The notes: a model not told the origin generated them from the letters alone. Positions 1 through 7,580 are shown, counted from the stretch's first letter. The stretch: 9,480 nt of DNA from Chitinophagaceae bacterium UBA5175 (GCA_002413325.1 DHWT01000119.1:1-9480), one strand, 5' to 3'. Translations and numbers: made by a program.

Positions 1-711
1 CTGCCGAATTTCAGGGCCGACTATACCACCGACGACAAGCGGTTTACACTTTTCGCCTCCCTGGATGGCTATTATGACAAGGGAAGTTTTCAAAGACTGG
101 CAGGTATCAATCCCTGGTTATGGGAGCCTGCCAGTTTACAAAATACCCGTGTCAACGAATTTTTTGGAGGCTTTAAGGGGTCCCTGTCCCCGCATATTTC
201 CTATATGGCCAAGGCCGGGTTTTCGCAATCTCATAATATGCCCCTTTTCCTGAATGACAGCCTGGACGGAAAGAATTTCAGGGTCGTTTATGAAGAAAGG
301 CTGGATGCTTTCAGTGTTCATGGAGAGATGACTTACCTGGAAGGCGAGGATTTTAATGTGACCGCCGCCCTGACGCTCACCAATTACAAAACGAACAGCC
401 AGTACAGGGCCTGGGGTATGCTGCCTTTCGAATTCACCACCACCATGCGCTGGCAGATCATGAAGGATCTCTGGCTGAAGGCGGATCTGTGGGCTTTTGA
501 AGGCGCTTACTGGCGGTATATCAATAAAGCTGTCAGCAGCGGCAATGGCGGATTTGATGTCAATGCCGGACTTGAATTCCGGATTACAAAGCAGCTGAAC
601 CTCTGGCTGCAGATGAATAATCTCTTCAATGATAAATATCAGCGCTGGAACCAGTATTCTGTGTACGGATTTAATATCTTAGGGGGTGTAATATTTAATT
701 TCGGACGATAG
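1..711 (+). CDS. TonB-dependent-receptor-like outer-membrane beta-barrel, C-terminal part
   Basis: The frame is open from the first base of the window and ends at a TAG at 709-711, giving the last 236 residues of a larger protein whose start lies upstream. The visible part is a run of alternating hydrophobic/polar strands rich in Tyr, Phe and Trp. It ends with an NLFNDKYQRW motif, then a YGFNILGG segment and a final IFNFGR strand. In Bacteroidota this is the usual close of a TonB-dependent receptor barrel: a last hairpin and an aromatic beta-signal read by the BAM complex. It would sit in the outer membrane and import a ligand that cannot be guessed here, because the plug and TonB box are outside the window. 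A barrel of another family without a plug cannot be excluded. The next gene follows after 18 bases, suggesting co-transcription. Confidence 0.75.
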   Translation: MPNFRADYTTDDKRFTLFASLDGYYDKGSFQRLAGINPWLWEPASLQNTRVNEFFGGFKGSLSPHISYMAKAGFSQSHNMPLFLNDSLDGKNFRVVYEERLDAFSVHGEMTYLEGEDFNVTAALTLTNYKTNSQYRAWGMLPFEFTTTMRWQIMKDLWLKADLWAFEGAYWRYINKAVSSGNGGFDVNAGLEFRITKQLNLWLQMNNLFNDKYQRWNQYSVYGFNILGGVIFNFGR

Positions 712-729
712 GCCCCTTTAAATAAATTT

Positions 730-1350
730 ATGTACGCCATCCTGAACAGGTACCTTTTTTTAAATAAGAGTATTCCGGTACCCGGCCTGGGTACTATATG
801 CATGGAAAGCCAGTCGGCGACCCCCGATGCGAGTACCCGGAGCATCCTGCCGCCCACGTACCGTTTCCGCTTCGATAAATTTTTTGATTCGCCGGACAAG
901 GAACTGTTTGCCTACCTGTCGTCAGAACAGCATATTTCAGATTATGAAGCGCTGCGCCAGTACAATGATTTTGCGTTTTCACTCCGGGACCGCCTGAATT
1001 ATTACCGGGAAGCGCCCTGGGAAGGACTGGGTATATTGAAAAAAGATGACATGGGAGATATCCATTTTGAAACTTCCATTGCGAATCCTTTTTTCCTGCA
1101 ACCGGTTCCTGCGGAAAAAGTAGTGCGTGCCAATGCAAAACATATGCTGCTGGTGGGGGATCGCGAAAGATCGAACCGCGAAATGAGCGACTGGTTTGCG
1201 GAAGAACCTGTTCACGGGAACAAACTCTGGTGGCTGGTTGCCCTCCTGCTTGGCATTGCAGCTGCATTCCTGATCCTGTTTCATTTCTCTTCGCATGGAT
1301 GGAGTGTGGAGTCGACCGGAAACCAGCAATTGATCCAGGTAAAAAATTAA
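730..1350 (+). CDS. HU-like (CCDC81-type) domain protein with one C-terminal membrane helix
   Basis: A 206-residue protein. Residues 1-50 (MYAILNRYLFLNK, then IPVPGLGTI and a Pro-Pro-Thr-Tyr segment) match by eye the first CCDC81-type HU-like domain of Bacteroidota. Residues 53-113, with HISDYEALRQYNDFAF and WEGLGIL, match the second. About 50 polar residues follow, then a hydrophobic segment at about 166-186 (LWWLVALLLGIAAAFLILFHF) and a tail of about 20 residues. The predicted layout is a cytoplasmic HU-like pair anchored by one inner-membrane helix with a short periplasmic tail. Family relatives often end in a periplasmic SPOR domain that binds denuded peptidoglycan; none is present here. 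The molecular role of the family is not known to me. It starts 18 bases after the barrel gene and ends 35 bases before the methyltransferase. The 730 start is supported because the domain begins at residue 1. Confidence 0.7.
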   Translation: MYAILNRYLFLNKSIPVPGLGTICMESQSATPDASTRSILPPTYRFRFDKFFDSPDKELFAYLSSEQHISDYEALRQYNDFAFSLRDRLNYYREAPWEGLGILKKDDMGDIHFETSIANPFFLQPVPAEKVVRANAKHMLLVGDRERSNREMSDWFAEEPVHGNKLWWLVALLLGIAAAFLILFHFSSHGWSVESTGNQQLIQVKN

Positions 1351-1385
1351 TCAGCAGGCTGGCTGATGAATCAACCCCCTCATTG

Positions 1386-2300
1386 ATGAATCCCGCAATA
1401 GTATCCATGGTAACCTGCCCCATATGTAATAGTGATGAAACCCGTTTTGCTTTGAAGGTTAAGGATCATTCCGTCAGTGGAGAATATTTTGAAATTTATG
1501 AATGCCCCCGGTGCAATCTGCGGTTTACCAAAGACGCACCTCCCCGCGAATCCATCGGCCGTTATTATCAGTCGGAGGATTATATTTCACACAGCAATAC
1601 CCGCAAAGGAATCGTAAACAGTTTATATCATGTGGTCCGCAACCGGACCCTGGCCAATAAATGCCATTTGTTGAAAAGCACTACGGGAATGAAACAGGGT
1701 CTTCACCTGGATATCGGTGCAGGCACCGGCTCATTCGTTCAGTATATGAATCAGCATGGCTGGAACAGCGAGGGGATTGAACCGGATGAAAAAGCCAGGG
1801 CGCGGGCGCTGGAACATCACCAGACAAAACTATTGCCGGCTTCAGCGTTTGAGACTTTTTCTCCGGAACGTTTTGACGCCATCAGTTTATGGCATGTGCT
1901 GGAACATGTGCATGATCTCTATCCGTATTTGCACCGGATAAAAAATATTTTAAAACCGGGTGGCCGGGTTTTTATAGCAGTTCCGAATTATACCTGTTAC
2001 GACGCAGTGAAATACGGCGCAGACTGGGCCGCTTATGATGTGCCCCGGCATTTGTATCATTTTTCTCCTGCTTCCATGCAATGGTTATTGAAAGCTGCGG
2101 GATTTCAATTGAAAGAAATGGTACCGATGTGGTGGGACAGTTATTATATCAGTCTGCTGAGTGAAAAATATGCAGGCGGCCACGCTTCCCTGCTGAAGGG
2201 ATTTTACACCGGCGCTTTATCAAACATAAAAGCCATGGGGGATAAGGAGAAGTGCAGTTCGCTGATTTATGTTGCCGAAGGTATAAGTCTTAATGACTAA
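1386..2300 (+). CDS. Class I SAM-dependent methyltransferase with N-terminal zinc ribbon
   Basis: A 304-residue protein from the ATG at 1386; a second in-frame ATG at 1407 (MVTCPICNS) is an equally reasonable start. The N-terminus has two CxxC pairs (C11/C14 and C40/C43), a zinc-ribbon-like module. A Methyltransf_23-type Rossmann domain follows: SAM-binding motif I at 108-117 (LDIGAGTGSF), acidic EGIEPDE at 129-135 for the ribose, LWHVLEHVHD at 168-177, and LKPGGRVFIAVPN at 189-201. The DVPRHLYHF motif at 218-226 is typical of this subfamily. Related proteins often sit among surface-polysaccharide or lipid genes, but the substrate cannot be read from sequence. It is cytoplasmic, with no signal peptide. 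The frame is open upstream to 1230, but that extension overlaps the preceding gene by 120 bases and adds residues with no family resemblance. Its 3' end converges on the glutaminyl cyclase gene. Confidence 0.88.
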   Translation: MNPAIVSMVTCPICNSDETRFALKVKDHSVSGEYFEIYECPRCNLRFTKDAPPRESIGRYYQSEDYISHSNTRKGIVNSLYHVVRNRTLANKCHLLKSTTGMKQGLHLDIGAGTGSFVQYMNQHGWNSEGIEPDEKARARALEHHQTKLLPASAFETFSPERFDAISLWHVLEHVHDLYPYLHRIKNILKPGGRVFIAVPNYTCYDAVKYGADWAAYDVPRHLYHFSPASMQWLLKAAGFQLKEMVPMWWDSYYISLLSEKYAGGHASLLKGFYTGALSNIKAMGDKEKCSSLIYVAEGISLND

Positions 2301-2351
2301 AGCAATTCTTTCTGTGAACCGGCCGGATTACGTTGATCAGCTGTGTGACTC

Positions 2352-2369
2352 AAAAAAGCCTTAGGCCTT
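2352..2369 (-). terminator. Probable intrinsic terminator of the glutaminyl cyclase gene
   Basis: Reading on the minus strand just past the cyclase stop codon, AAGGCC-TAA-GGCTT forms a five-pair stem with one bulged G and a TAA loop, followed directly by six T residues (A run at 2352-2357 on the plus strand). The stem is short, so efficiency is uncertain. On the plus strand there is no T run, so it would not serve the methyltransferase gene equally well. Confidence 0.5.
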
Positions 2370-2370
2370 C

Positions 2371-3198
2371 TCAATTATTCAGCCTCACTTCGTACGTATT
2401 CGGCCACAGCTTTCCCGTGATATAAATTTTATTCTTTGCAGAATCCCAGGCGATCCCGTTCATATAATCCACGTCGGGATTTTTTAGCTTGATTTCTTTC
2501 ACCAGATTGCTGAAATCCGCTTTCCCCAGCACCTTGCCGGTATTGGGATCAATCCGGATGATATAGGGTGTCTGGTACACGTTGGCCAGAATATTCCCGT
2601 TCACCCATTCCAGTTCATTGACATTCCCGACGGGGCCGTTATTGTCGGTCACGCCCACGATACGGATCGTTTTAAATGTGGCCGGATCCAGGTAGGTCAG
2701 GTTGCTGCTGCCATCACTCAGGATGAGGCTTTTCCCGTCAGTCGTCATTCCCCATCCTTCCTTGCTGGGAAAACTGAACTCACCCAGTTTTTTAAATGTT
2801 TTCAGGTCGTAAATAAAACCTTTTTTGTTGGTCCAGGTAAGCTGGTAAAGTTTGTCGTGCAGGATCGCGATGCCTTCTCCGAAATAGGTTTTCCTGTCCA
2901 GCTCTGCTTTTACGCCGATTTTGCCGGTTGCTGGATCCACAATACCAACGATGGATCTGGTTTTATCGTTATCCTGGGGTGCGCCGGAGCTTTCATATAA
3001 TCTGCCATCGTGCATCAGGAATCCTTCGGTATATGAATCCTGGTCATGGGGCAGGGCATTGAGTATGGTATAGCTGATGGCGGGCGGTTCATCACTCACC
3101 GTCGTTTCCGGAATGGAACTCCCACCGGAAGAGGTTGAATTATCTTTACAGGAAATGATAAATGCAAACAGGAAAAGCGGTAAAAAATATTGTTTCAT
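2371..3198 (-). CDS. Glutaminyl-peptide cyclotransferase, plant-type beta-propeller, lipoprotein
   Basis: A 275-residue protein resembling the plant-type (type I) glutamine cyclotransferase family, which converts N-terminal Gln to pyroglutamate with release of ammonia. Residues 1-16 are a short hydrophobic signal ending in a lipobox (FIIS before C17), so it should be lipidated and face the periplasm. A Ser/Gly-rich linker follows to about 35. Family motifs then come in order: HDQDSYTEGF (51-60), LYESSG with Glu69, YFGEGI (105-110), LYQLTW (118-122), EGWGMTTDG (147-155), LILSDGS, NELEWVNGNILANVYQ (194-209), YMNGIAWD (245-252) and TGKLWPNTYEV (261-271). This is a repeated blade pattern consistent with a five-bladed propeller. 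Many Bacteroidota secreted proteins begin with Gln after signal peptidase I cleavage (the published 'Q-rule'), so these are the likely substrates. It has its own promoter element and lies downstream of a terminator, so it is probably a separate transcript from trxA. Confidence 0.9.
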   Translation of the reverse strand: MKQYFLPLFLFAFIISCKDNSTSSGGSSIPETTVSDEPPAISYTILNALPHDQDSYTEGFLMHDGRLYESSGAPQDNDKTRSIVGIVDPATGKIGVKAELDRKTYFGEGIAILHDKLYQLTWTNKKGFIYDLKTFKKLGEFSFPSKEGWGMTTDGKSLILSDGSSNLTYLDPATFKTIRIVGVTDNNGPVGNVNELEWVNGNILANVYQTPYIIRIDPNTGKVLGKADFSNLVKEIKLKNPDVDYMNGIAWDSAKNKIYITGKLWPNTYEVRLNN

Positions 3199-3215
3199 GA
3201 GCGCATGGGTAGGTG

Positions 3216-3223
3216 CAAAAATA
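3216..3223 (-). promoter_or_regulatory. Bacteroidota -7 promoter element for the glutaminyl cyclase gene
   Basis: The minus strand reads TATTTTTG here, an exact match to the Bacteroidota -7 consensus TAnnTTTG, 17 bases before the ATG at 3198. No convincing -33 TTG/TTTG lies at the expected distance, so the call rests on one element. The implied leader would be only about 10 bases. Confidence 0.45.
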
Positions 3224-3250
3224 ATTGCTAATATCTTAATATATCGATAA

Positions 3251-3271
3251 ATCGGTCATCGGTCGCCGGTC
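3251..3271. repeat. Three tandem 7-base repeats (ATCGGTC, ATCGGTC, GCCGGTC)
   Basis: Two exact copies of ATCGGTC are followed directly by a third copy differing in its first two bases. The array lies 28 bases upstream of the cyclase -7 element and abuts the A-tract of the trxA terminator. It may be an operator, or simply a small slippage repeat; three copies are too few to decide. Confidence 0.6.
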
Positions 3272-3305
3272 AAAAAAAAAGCGCCCCTTCCGGGATCGCT
3301 TTTTT
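3272..3305 (-). terminator. Intrinsic terminator downstream of trxA
   Basis: On the minus strand AGCG-AT-CCC-GGAA-GGG-G-CGCT forms a G/C-rich stem with a small internal asymmetry and a GGAA tetraloop, followed by nine T residues (A run at 3272-3280 on the plus strand). It lies about 50 bases past the trxA stop. The plus strand also ends in six T residues (3300-3305), so it could stop transcription from either side. It separates trxA from the cyclase gene. Confidence 0.85.
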
Positions 3306-3351
3306 CATAGATGCATTTATATTGTAACAGTCTAAGGTTTCTACCTCCTGC

Positions 3352-3669
3352 TTAAATATGTGATTCGATCTTTTTTACAAAATTGCTCTTGGGTTGTGCG
3401 CCCACCAGCTTGTCAACGACCTTGCCGCCCTTGATAAAAAGAATGGCCGGGATGGAGGTAATGCCATAATTAACTGACAATTGCGGGTTGTGGTCCACAT
3501 TCACTTTGCCCACGTTGATTTTTCCATCATATTCTTTGGAAAGTTCTTCAATAACCGGACCGATTGCGCGGCAGGGCCCGCACCATTCTGCCCAGAAATC
3601 AATTACTGTTAACTTATCAGACGCCAGTACCTTCTCCTGAAAGTTCGCATCGGTGTATTCAAGTGCCAT
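3352..3669 (-). CDS. trxA: Thioredoxin
   Basis: A 105-residue single-domain thioredoxin of the usual length. The redox-active WCGPC motif lies at 29-33 (C30, C33) after the VIDFWAE strand. The cis-proline loop is TSIPAILF with Pro74, followed by KGGKVVDKLVGAQPK, the standard beta4-beta5 segment. Asp25 before the active site corresponds to the buried Asp of thioredoxins. There is no signal peptide, so it is cytoplasmic: it reduces protein disulfides (ribonucleotide reductase, peroxiredoxins) and is recycled by thioredoxin reductase, which is not in the window. It follows dnaE on the same strand after a 121-base gap; there is no T-run terminator there, so read-through is possible. A near-match CATTTTTG to the -7 consensus lies in that gap on the minus strand, about 75 bases before the start, but its -33 spacing is poor. 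A strong terminator follows the gene. Confidence 0.96.
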   Translation of the reverse strand: MALEYTDANFQEKVLASDKLTVIDFWAEWCGPCRAIGPVIEELSKEYDGKINVGKVNVDHNPQLSVNYGITSIPAILFIKGGKVVDKLVGAQPKSNFVKKIESHI

Positions 3670-3790
3670 AGGTTGCTATTTAATTTTAGGTAAAATTCCG
3701 TCTATTTATCTGAATTCTTTGTCGTTTCACCGACAACTGCAAAAATGTTTCCATTTATACCGCAAGCCCATTCTGTCATACCAGCCGCTG

Positions 3791-6700
3791 TCAGGATACA
3801 ATCTGAACCTCAAACTCAGGACAGTCCTGCAAAAAGGCAGCCATTTCGTCATTCATTTCAAATCCGTTTTCCATACTATACAGGCTGATTTTAGCATTTA
3901 TTTTAGATTCCTGCACATTGAATTTCAAACCTGCCTTACCGGGGTGCTTTTTAATGTTTTTTTCCAGGAACCTCACCATGTTTTCATTCAGGTGACGCGC
4001 GTCCAGGTCGATCACCAGTTGTTTGGTAAGCAGGGGCTTGATACTTTCGAGCAATAACATCCTGTCAACCTTAAATTCATATTCGGTCTTGTTATAACGC
4101 GTTCTGAAATAACCCGTCATGAATACGTTCTTTCCTTTTTCCAGGTAGTTTGAAAAGCGGGCATAGTCCTCACTCCATAAAATGAATTCGCTTTTTCCGG
4201 AATAATCCTCTATGGTAAAGGAACCAAATTGCTTGCCGGTCTTTGTTACCCGGTGTTGTGCTTCAATGACCAGTCCGGCGAGCCGGTAAGGTCTGCCCGG
4301 ATTGGCCTGGAGACTGACAGCATCCTTCACTTCATTGAATTCGGCCAGGTTGAGAATACCATAATGGCCGATTTCAAATTTGAAATGATCCAGCGGATGT
4401 CCGCTCATGAACATGCCCGTTACTTCTTTTTCATGGTCCAGTAATTCCGTGAGCGACCAGGGTTCGCAATTTAAAATTTTGGGCGTCTGCACTTCATAAC
4501 CCGCAGATGACCCGCCAAACAGGGTGTTGCTCTGCTGTACATTTTGCGCCTGCACCACATTCCCGAAACGGATTATTTTTTCCAGCCCGGTGGTTGTGTC
4601 TCCGGGTGCGATATAAAAATATTGTGCGCGGTGCAGTTGGGGGAAACAATCGAAGGCACCTGCATAGGCGAGGCTTTCCAGTGTTTTTTTATTGACGGTG
4701 CGCTGGTTGATGCGCTTCACCATATCAAAAATCGAAATGAACGGGCCGTTCTTTTCCCTTTCTTCGATGATGGAAACCACAGCCGCTTCTCCAACGCCTT
4801 TTAATCCGCCCAGACCCACACGGATCTCCCCCCGGCTGTTGACAGCAAATCCCTGTTTGGATTCATTGACATCAGGGCCCAGCACTTTCAATCCCATCCG
4901 TTTGCATTCTTCCATGAAGAACGTGATCTTTTCAATATTACCCTGGTGATTGAGTACGGCTGCCATGTATTCGGAAGGGTAATGCGATTTGAGGTAGGCC
5001 GTCTGGTAAGCGACATAGGCATAACAGGTAGAATGGGATTTATTGAATGCATACTGGGCGAATGCTTCCCAGTCGGTCCATATTTTTTCCAGTGTTTGCG
5101 CCGCATAGCCTTTTGATGTAGCGCCGGCAATAAACTGGCTTTTCATTTTGTCCAGGATGGATTTTTGTTTTTTCCCCATGGCTTTGCGCAAAACATCCGC
5201 ATCTCCTTTACTGAAGCCTGCGATTTTCTGGGCCAGCAGCATCACCTGTTCCTGGTACACCGTAATGCCATACGTGTCTTTCAGATATTCTTCCATCACC
5301 GGGAGATCGTACTGGATGGGCTCCCTTCCCTGTTTCCGGTCAATGAAGGCCGGTATATAAGCCATGGGCCCGGGTCTGTACAGGGCGTTCATGGCCGTGA
5401 GGTCGTCGAATTTATCCGGCTTCAGGTCGCGCAGGTATTTCTGCATGCCCGGACTTTCGAACTGGAACGTGCCGATCGTATCCCCGTGCTGGTAGAGTTC
5501 AAATGTTTTTTTATCGTCAAGCGGAATCTGATCGATGTTGATGGCGATACCGTGGTTCTGTTCAATGAGCTCCAGAGAAGTCTTCAGGATATTCAGGGTG
5601 CGCAGACCCAGGAAGTCCATTTTCAAAACACCGGCTTCTTCAATGATGCTTCCTTCGATCTGGGTTACGAGGAGTTCGGAATCTTTAGCCGTGCAAACCG
5701 GGATGATATTGGCAAGGTCCTCAGGGGCGATGATGATGCCGGCTGCGTGCAGACCGGTATTCCGGACGGAACCTTCCAGTCGTTCCGCTTCATGCAGCAC
5801 GCGGCTCCGCAGATCGGTTCCCTGGTAAATTTCCCGGATTTTTTTTACCCCTTCCAGATCGTCCCCCCCGATACCTTCTTTTTCTTCCAGGGATTTTTCT
5901 CCGTCCCTGGATTTCAGGGGGGCGTGTAGTATCCGCCTGAGACTGACTCCCGGCCGGTCAGGAACCAGCTTGGCCATTGCATTGGATTCGGCCAGCGGAA
6001 GGTCCAATACACGGGCGACATCCTTGATGCTCATTTTGGCAGCCATGGTACCATAGGTAACGATCTGGGCCACCTGGTTCCTGCCATATTTTTTAACCAC
6101 GTAATCAATCACTTTCTGCCTGCCCTCATCGTCAAAATCCGTATCAATATCGGGCATGGATTTACGGTCCGGGTTCAGAAACCTTTCAAAGAGCAGGTTG
6201 TATTTGATGGGATCGATATTGGTAATGCCAATACAGTAGGCAACCACACTGCCGGCAGCGGATCCACGGCCGGGTCCAACAAAAACGCCCATGTCCCTTC
6301 CCGCTTTGATGAAATCACTGACAATTAAAAAGTATCCCGCAAAACCCATGGTTTTGATCGTGAATAATTCAAAATCAAGGCGTTCTGTAATCTCCGGACT
6401 GAGGTCCGTATATCTTTTTTTTGCCCCCTGGTAAGTGATTTCTTTCAGGTACTCCCATTGGTTCAGGTTATTATCGGCATGGATCTGGAATTCTTTGGGA
6501 ATGGGGAAAGCGGGGAGCAGGATATCCTTTTTCAGGTTTAAAACCTCTACTTTATCCGCTACCAGACCTGTGTTGGCAATGGCTTCCGGGATATCCCGGA
6601 AGAGCTCGGACATTTCTGCCTGGGTTTTTAAATAAAACTGGTCGTTCGGGAATTTGAAACGGCGGTTTTTGAGGCTTACCTCATCATTTACAAAATCATC

Positions 6701-7429
6701 AAATCCCGGCGTGGATTGTTTTTCTCCCGTATTAATACAGAGCAGGATATCGTGGGCATTATAATCTTCCCGGTCGGTATAGTGACTGTCGTTGGTGGCG
6801 ATCACGGGAACCTGGTATTTTTTAGCGAGTCTGAGCAGGAACTGGTTGATCTTTTCCTGATCGGGGATCTGGTGGCGCTGGAGTTCTATAAAATAATTAT
6901 CCCCGAACATATCGAGCCACCATTTGAATTCCTTTTCCGCCTTTTCCTCACCGGCGTGCAGTATGGTTTGAGGAACATAGGCGCCGATACAACAGGTGGT
7001 CGCGATCAGCCCCTCATGGTATTGTTCGATCAGGGCTTTATCGATGCGGGGGTACTTGCTGTACATACCCTCCATATAACCGAGGGACGTGAGCCGGATC
7101 AGGTTCTGATATCCGGTTTTATTTTTTGCGAGGAGCACCTGGTGGAAGCGTTCATCCTTTTGTTCCTTTGTGAATGTTTTGCGGTGCCGGTCGGCTACCA
7201 CATAAAATTCGCAGCCGACGATGGGTTTTACTTTCAGGCTGCCGTCTTCATTTTTATGTTTATATGCTTCCGCCACAAAACTGAATGCGCCGAACATATT
7301 GCCATGGTCGGTAATGGCCAGGGCAGGCATTTCATCCTTCACTGCCTTATTATAGAGGTTCTGGATGGATGCGGCTCCATCCAGCAGAGAATACTGGGTA
7401 TGAACATGAAGATGGGAAAATGCGGGCAT
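3791..7429 (-). CDS. dnaE: DNA polymerase III subunit alpha (replicative polymerase)
   Basis: A 1212-residue C-family polymerase, complete. The N-terminal PHP domain (about 1-270) opens with HLHVHTQYSLLDGAA and retains all nine canonical metal ligands (H8, H10, D17, H42, E74, H96, C147, D214, H216), as in DnaE proteins with PHP exonuclease activity. The polymerase core has VGPGRGSAAGS (384-394), the palm motif PDIDTDF (426-432, catalytic D427 and D429), and the third Asp, D605, in LKMDFLGLR. NALYRPGPM (681-689) and FNKSHSTCYAYVAYQTAYLK (795-814) belong to the fingers. A helix-hairpin-helix region follows (871-927), then a likely beta-clamp-binding peptide QSNTLF (966-971) and an OB-fold (about 1047-1126). 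The C-terminal stretch would contact tau/DnaX. There is no intein or frameshift. It is transcribed divergently from the NlpC/P60 gene across a 183-base gap; trxA follows on the same strand. Confidence 0.98.
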   Translation of the reverse strand: MPAFSHLHVHTQYSLLDGAASIQNLYNKAVKDEMPALAITDHGNMFGAFSFVAEAYKHKNEDGSLKVKPIVGCEFYVVADRHRKTFTKEQKDERFHQVLLAKNKTGYQNLIRLTSLGYMEGMYSKYPRIDKALIEQYHEGLIATTCCIGAYVPQTILHAGEEKAEKEFKWWLDMFGDNYFIELQRHQIPDQEKINQFLLRLAKKYQVPVIATNDSHYTDREDYNAHDILLCINTGEKQSTPGFDDFVNDEVSLKNRRFKFPNDQFYLKTQAEMSELFRDIPEAIANTGLVADKVEVLNLKKDILLPAFPIPKEFQIHADNNLNQWEYLKEITYQGAKKRYTDLSPEITERLDFELFTIKTMGFAGYFLIVSDFIKAGRDMGVFVGPGRGSAAGSVVAYCIGITNIDPIKYNLLFERFLNPDRKSMPDIDTDFDDEGRQKVIDYVVKKYGRNQVAQIVTYGTMAAKMSIKDVARVLDLPLAESNAMAKLVPDRPGVSLRRILHAPLKSRDGEKSLEEKEGIGGDDLEGVKKIREIYQGTDLRSRVLHEAERLEGSVRNTGLHAAGIIIAPEDLANIIPVCTAKDSELLVTQIEGSIIEEAGVLKMDFLGLRTLNILKTSLELIEQNHGIAINIDQIPLDDKKTFELYQHGDTIGTFQFESPGMQKYLRDLKPDKFDDLTAMNALYRPGPMAYIPAFIDRKQGREPIQYDLPVMEEYLKDTYGITVYQEQVMLLAQKIAGFSKGDADVLRKAMGKKQKSILDKMKSQFIAGATSKGYAAQTLEKIWTDWEAFAQYAFNKSHSTCYAYVAYQTAYLKSHYPSEYMAAVLNHQGNIEKITFFMEECKRMGLKVLGPDVNESKQGFAVNSRGEIRVGLGGLKGVGEAAVVSIIEEREKNGPFISIFDMVKRINQRTVNKKTLESLAYAGAFDCFPQLHRAQYFYIAPGDTTTGLEKIIRFGNVVQAQNVQQSNTLFGGSSAGYEVQTPKILNCEPWSLTELLDHEKEVTGMFMSGHPLDHFKFEIGHYGILNLAEFNEVKDAVSLQANPGRPYRLAGLVIEAQHRVTKTGKQFGSFTIEDYSGKSEFILWSEDYARFSNYLEKGKNVFMTGYFRTRYNKTEYEFKVDRMLLLESIKPLLTKQLVIDLDARHLNENMVRFLEKNIKKHPGKAGLKFNVQESKINAKISLYSMENGFEMNDEMAAFLQDCPEFEVQIVS

Positions 7430-7580
7430 CGGTATGAACTTGGATTATGCAATTAACAAAGAAAAAAACTGTCCCGAATGAATGGGGGGAAATTGTTAAA
7501 AATGAACGGAAAATACCGAAAGTGCTGATTTTGAATGCTCCGGCGGCTGCCCCGGATTCGAAGTCTTTTCAATAAAAGCG

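Noticed and set aside
778..794. Perfect inverted repeat GTACCC-ggcct-GGGTAC.
   Set aside because: It lies within the codons for the conserved VPGLGT motif of the HU-like protein, so coding constraint explains it.
1230..1385. Upstream extension of the methyltransferase frame to the ATG at 1230.
   Set aside because: It overlaps the preceding gene by 120 bases, adds residues with no family resemblance, and the zinc ribbon begins right after the 1386/1407 starts.
794..1423. A 209-codon open frame on the minus strand opposite the HU-like gene.
   Set aside because: The plus strand has family motifs and sensible spacing with both neighbours; the minus frame shows none.
2317..2345. Palindromes CCGGCCGG and TGATCAGCTG in the gap between convergent genes.
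   Set aside because: Short, isolated, without a T run or flanking symmetry; not enough to call a terminator or operator.
3721..3734. Small hairpin GTCG-tttcac-CGAC between dnaE and trxA.
   Set aside because: Only four pairs and no T run on either strand, so not a credible dnaE terminator.
5165..5929. A 254-codon open frame on the plus strand inside dnaE.
   Set aside because: It is antisense to the conserved DnaE core; its composition mirrors the codon pattern of the opposite strand and shows no recognisable domain.
6716..7456. A 246-codon open frame on the plus strand opposite the DnaE PHP domain.
   Set aside because: Antisense shadow of a strongly conserved region, with no domain or initiation signal of its own.
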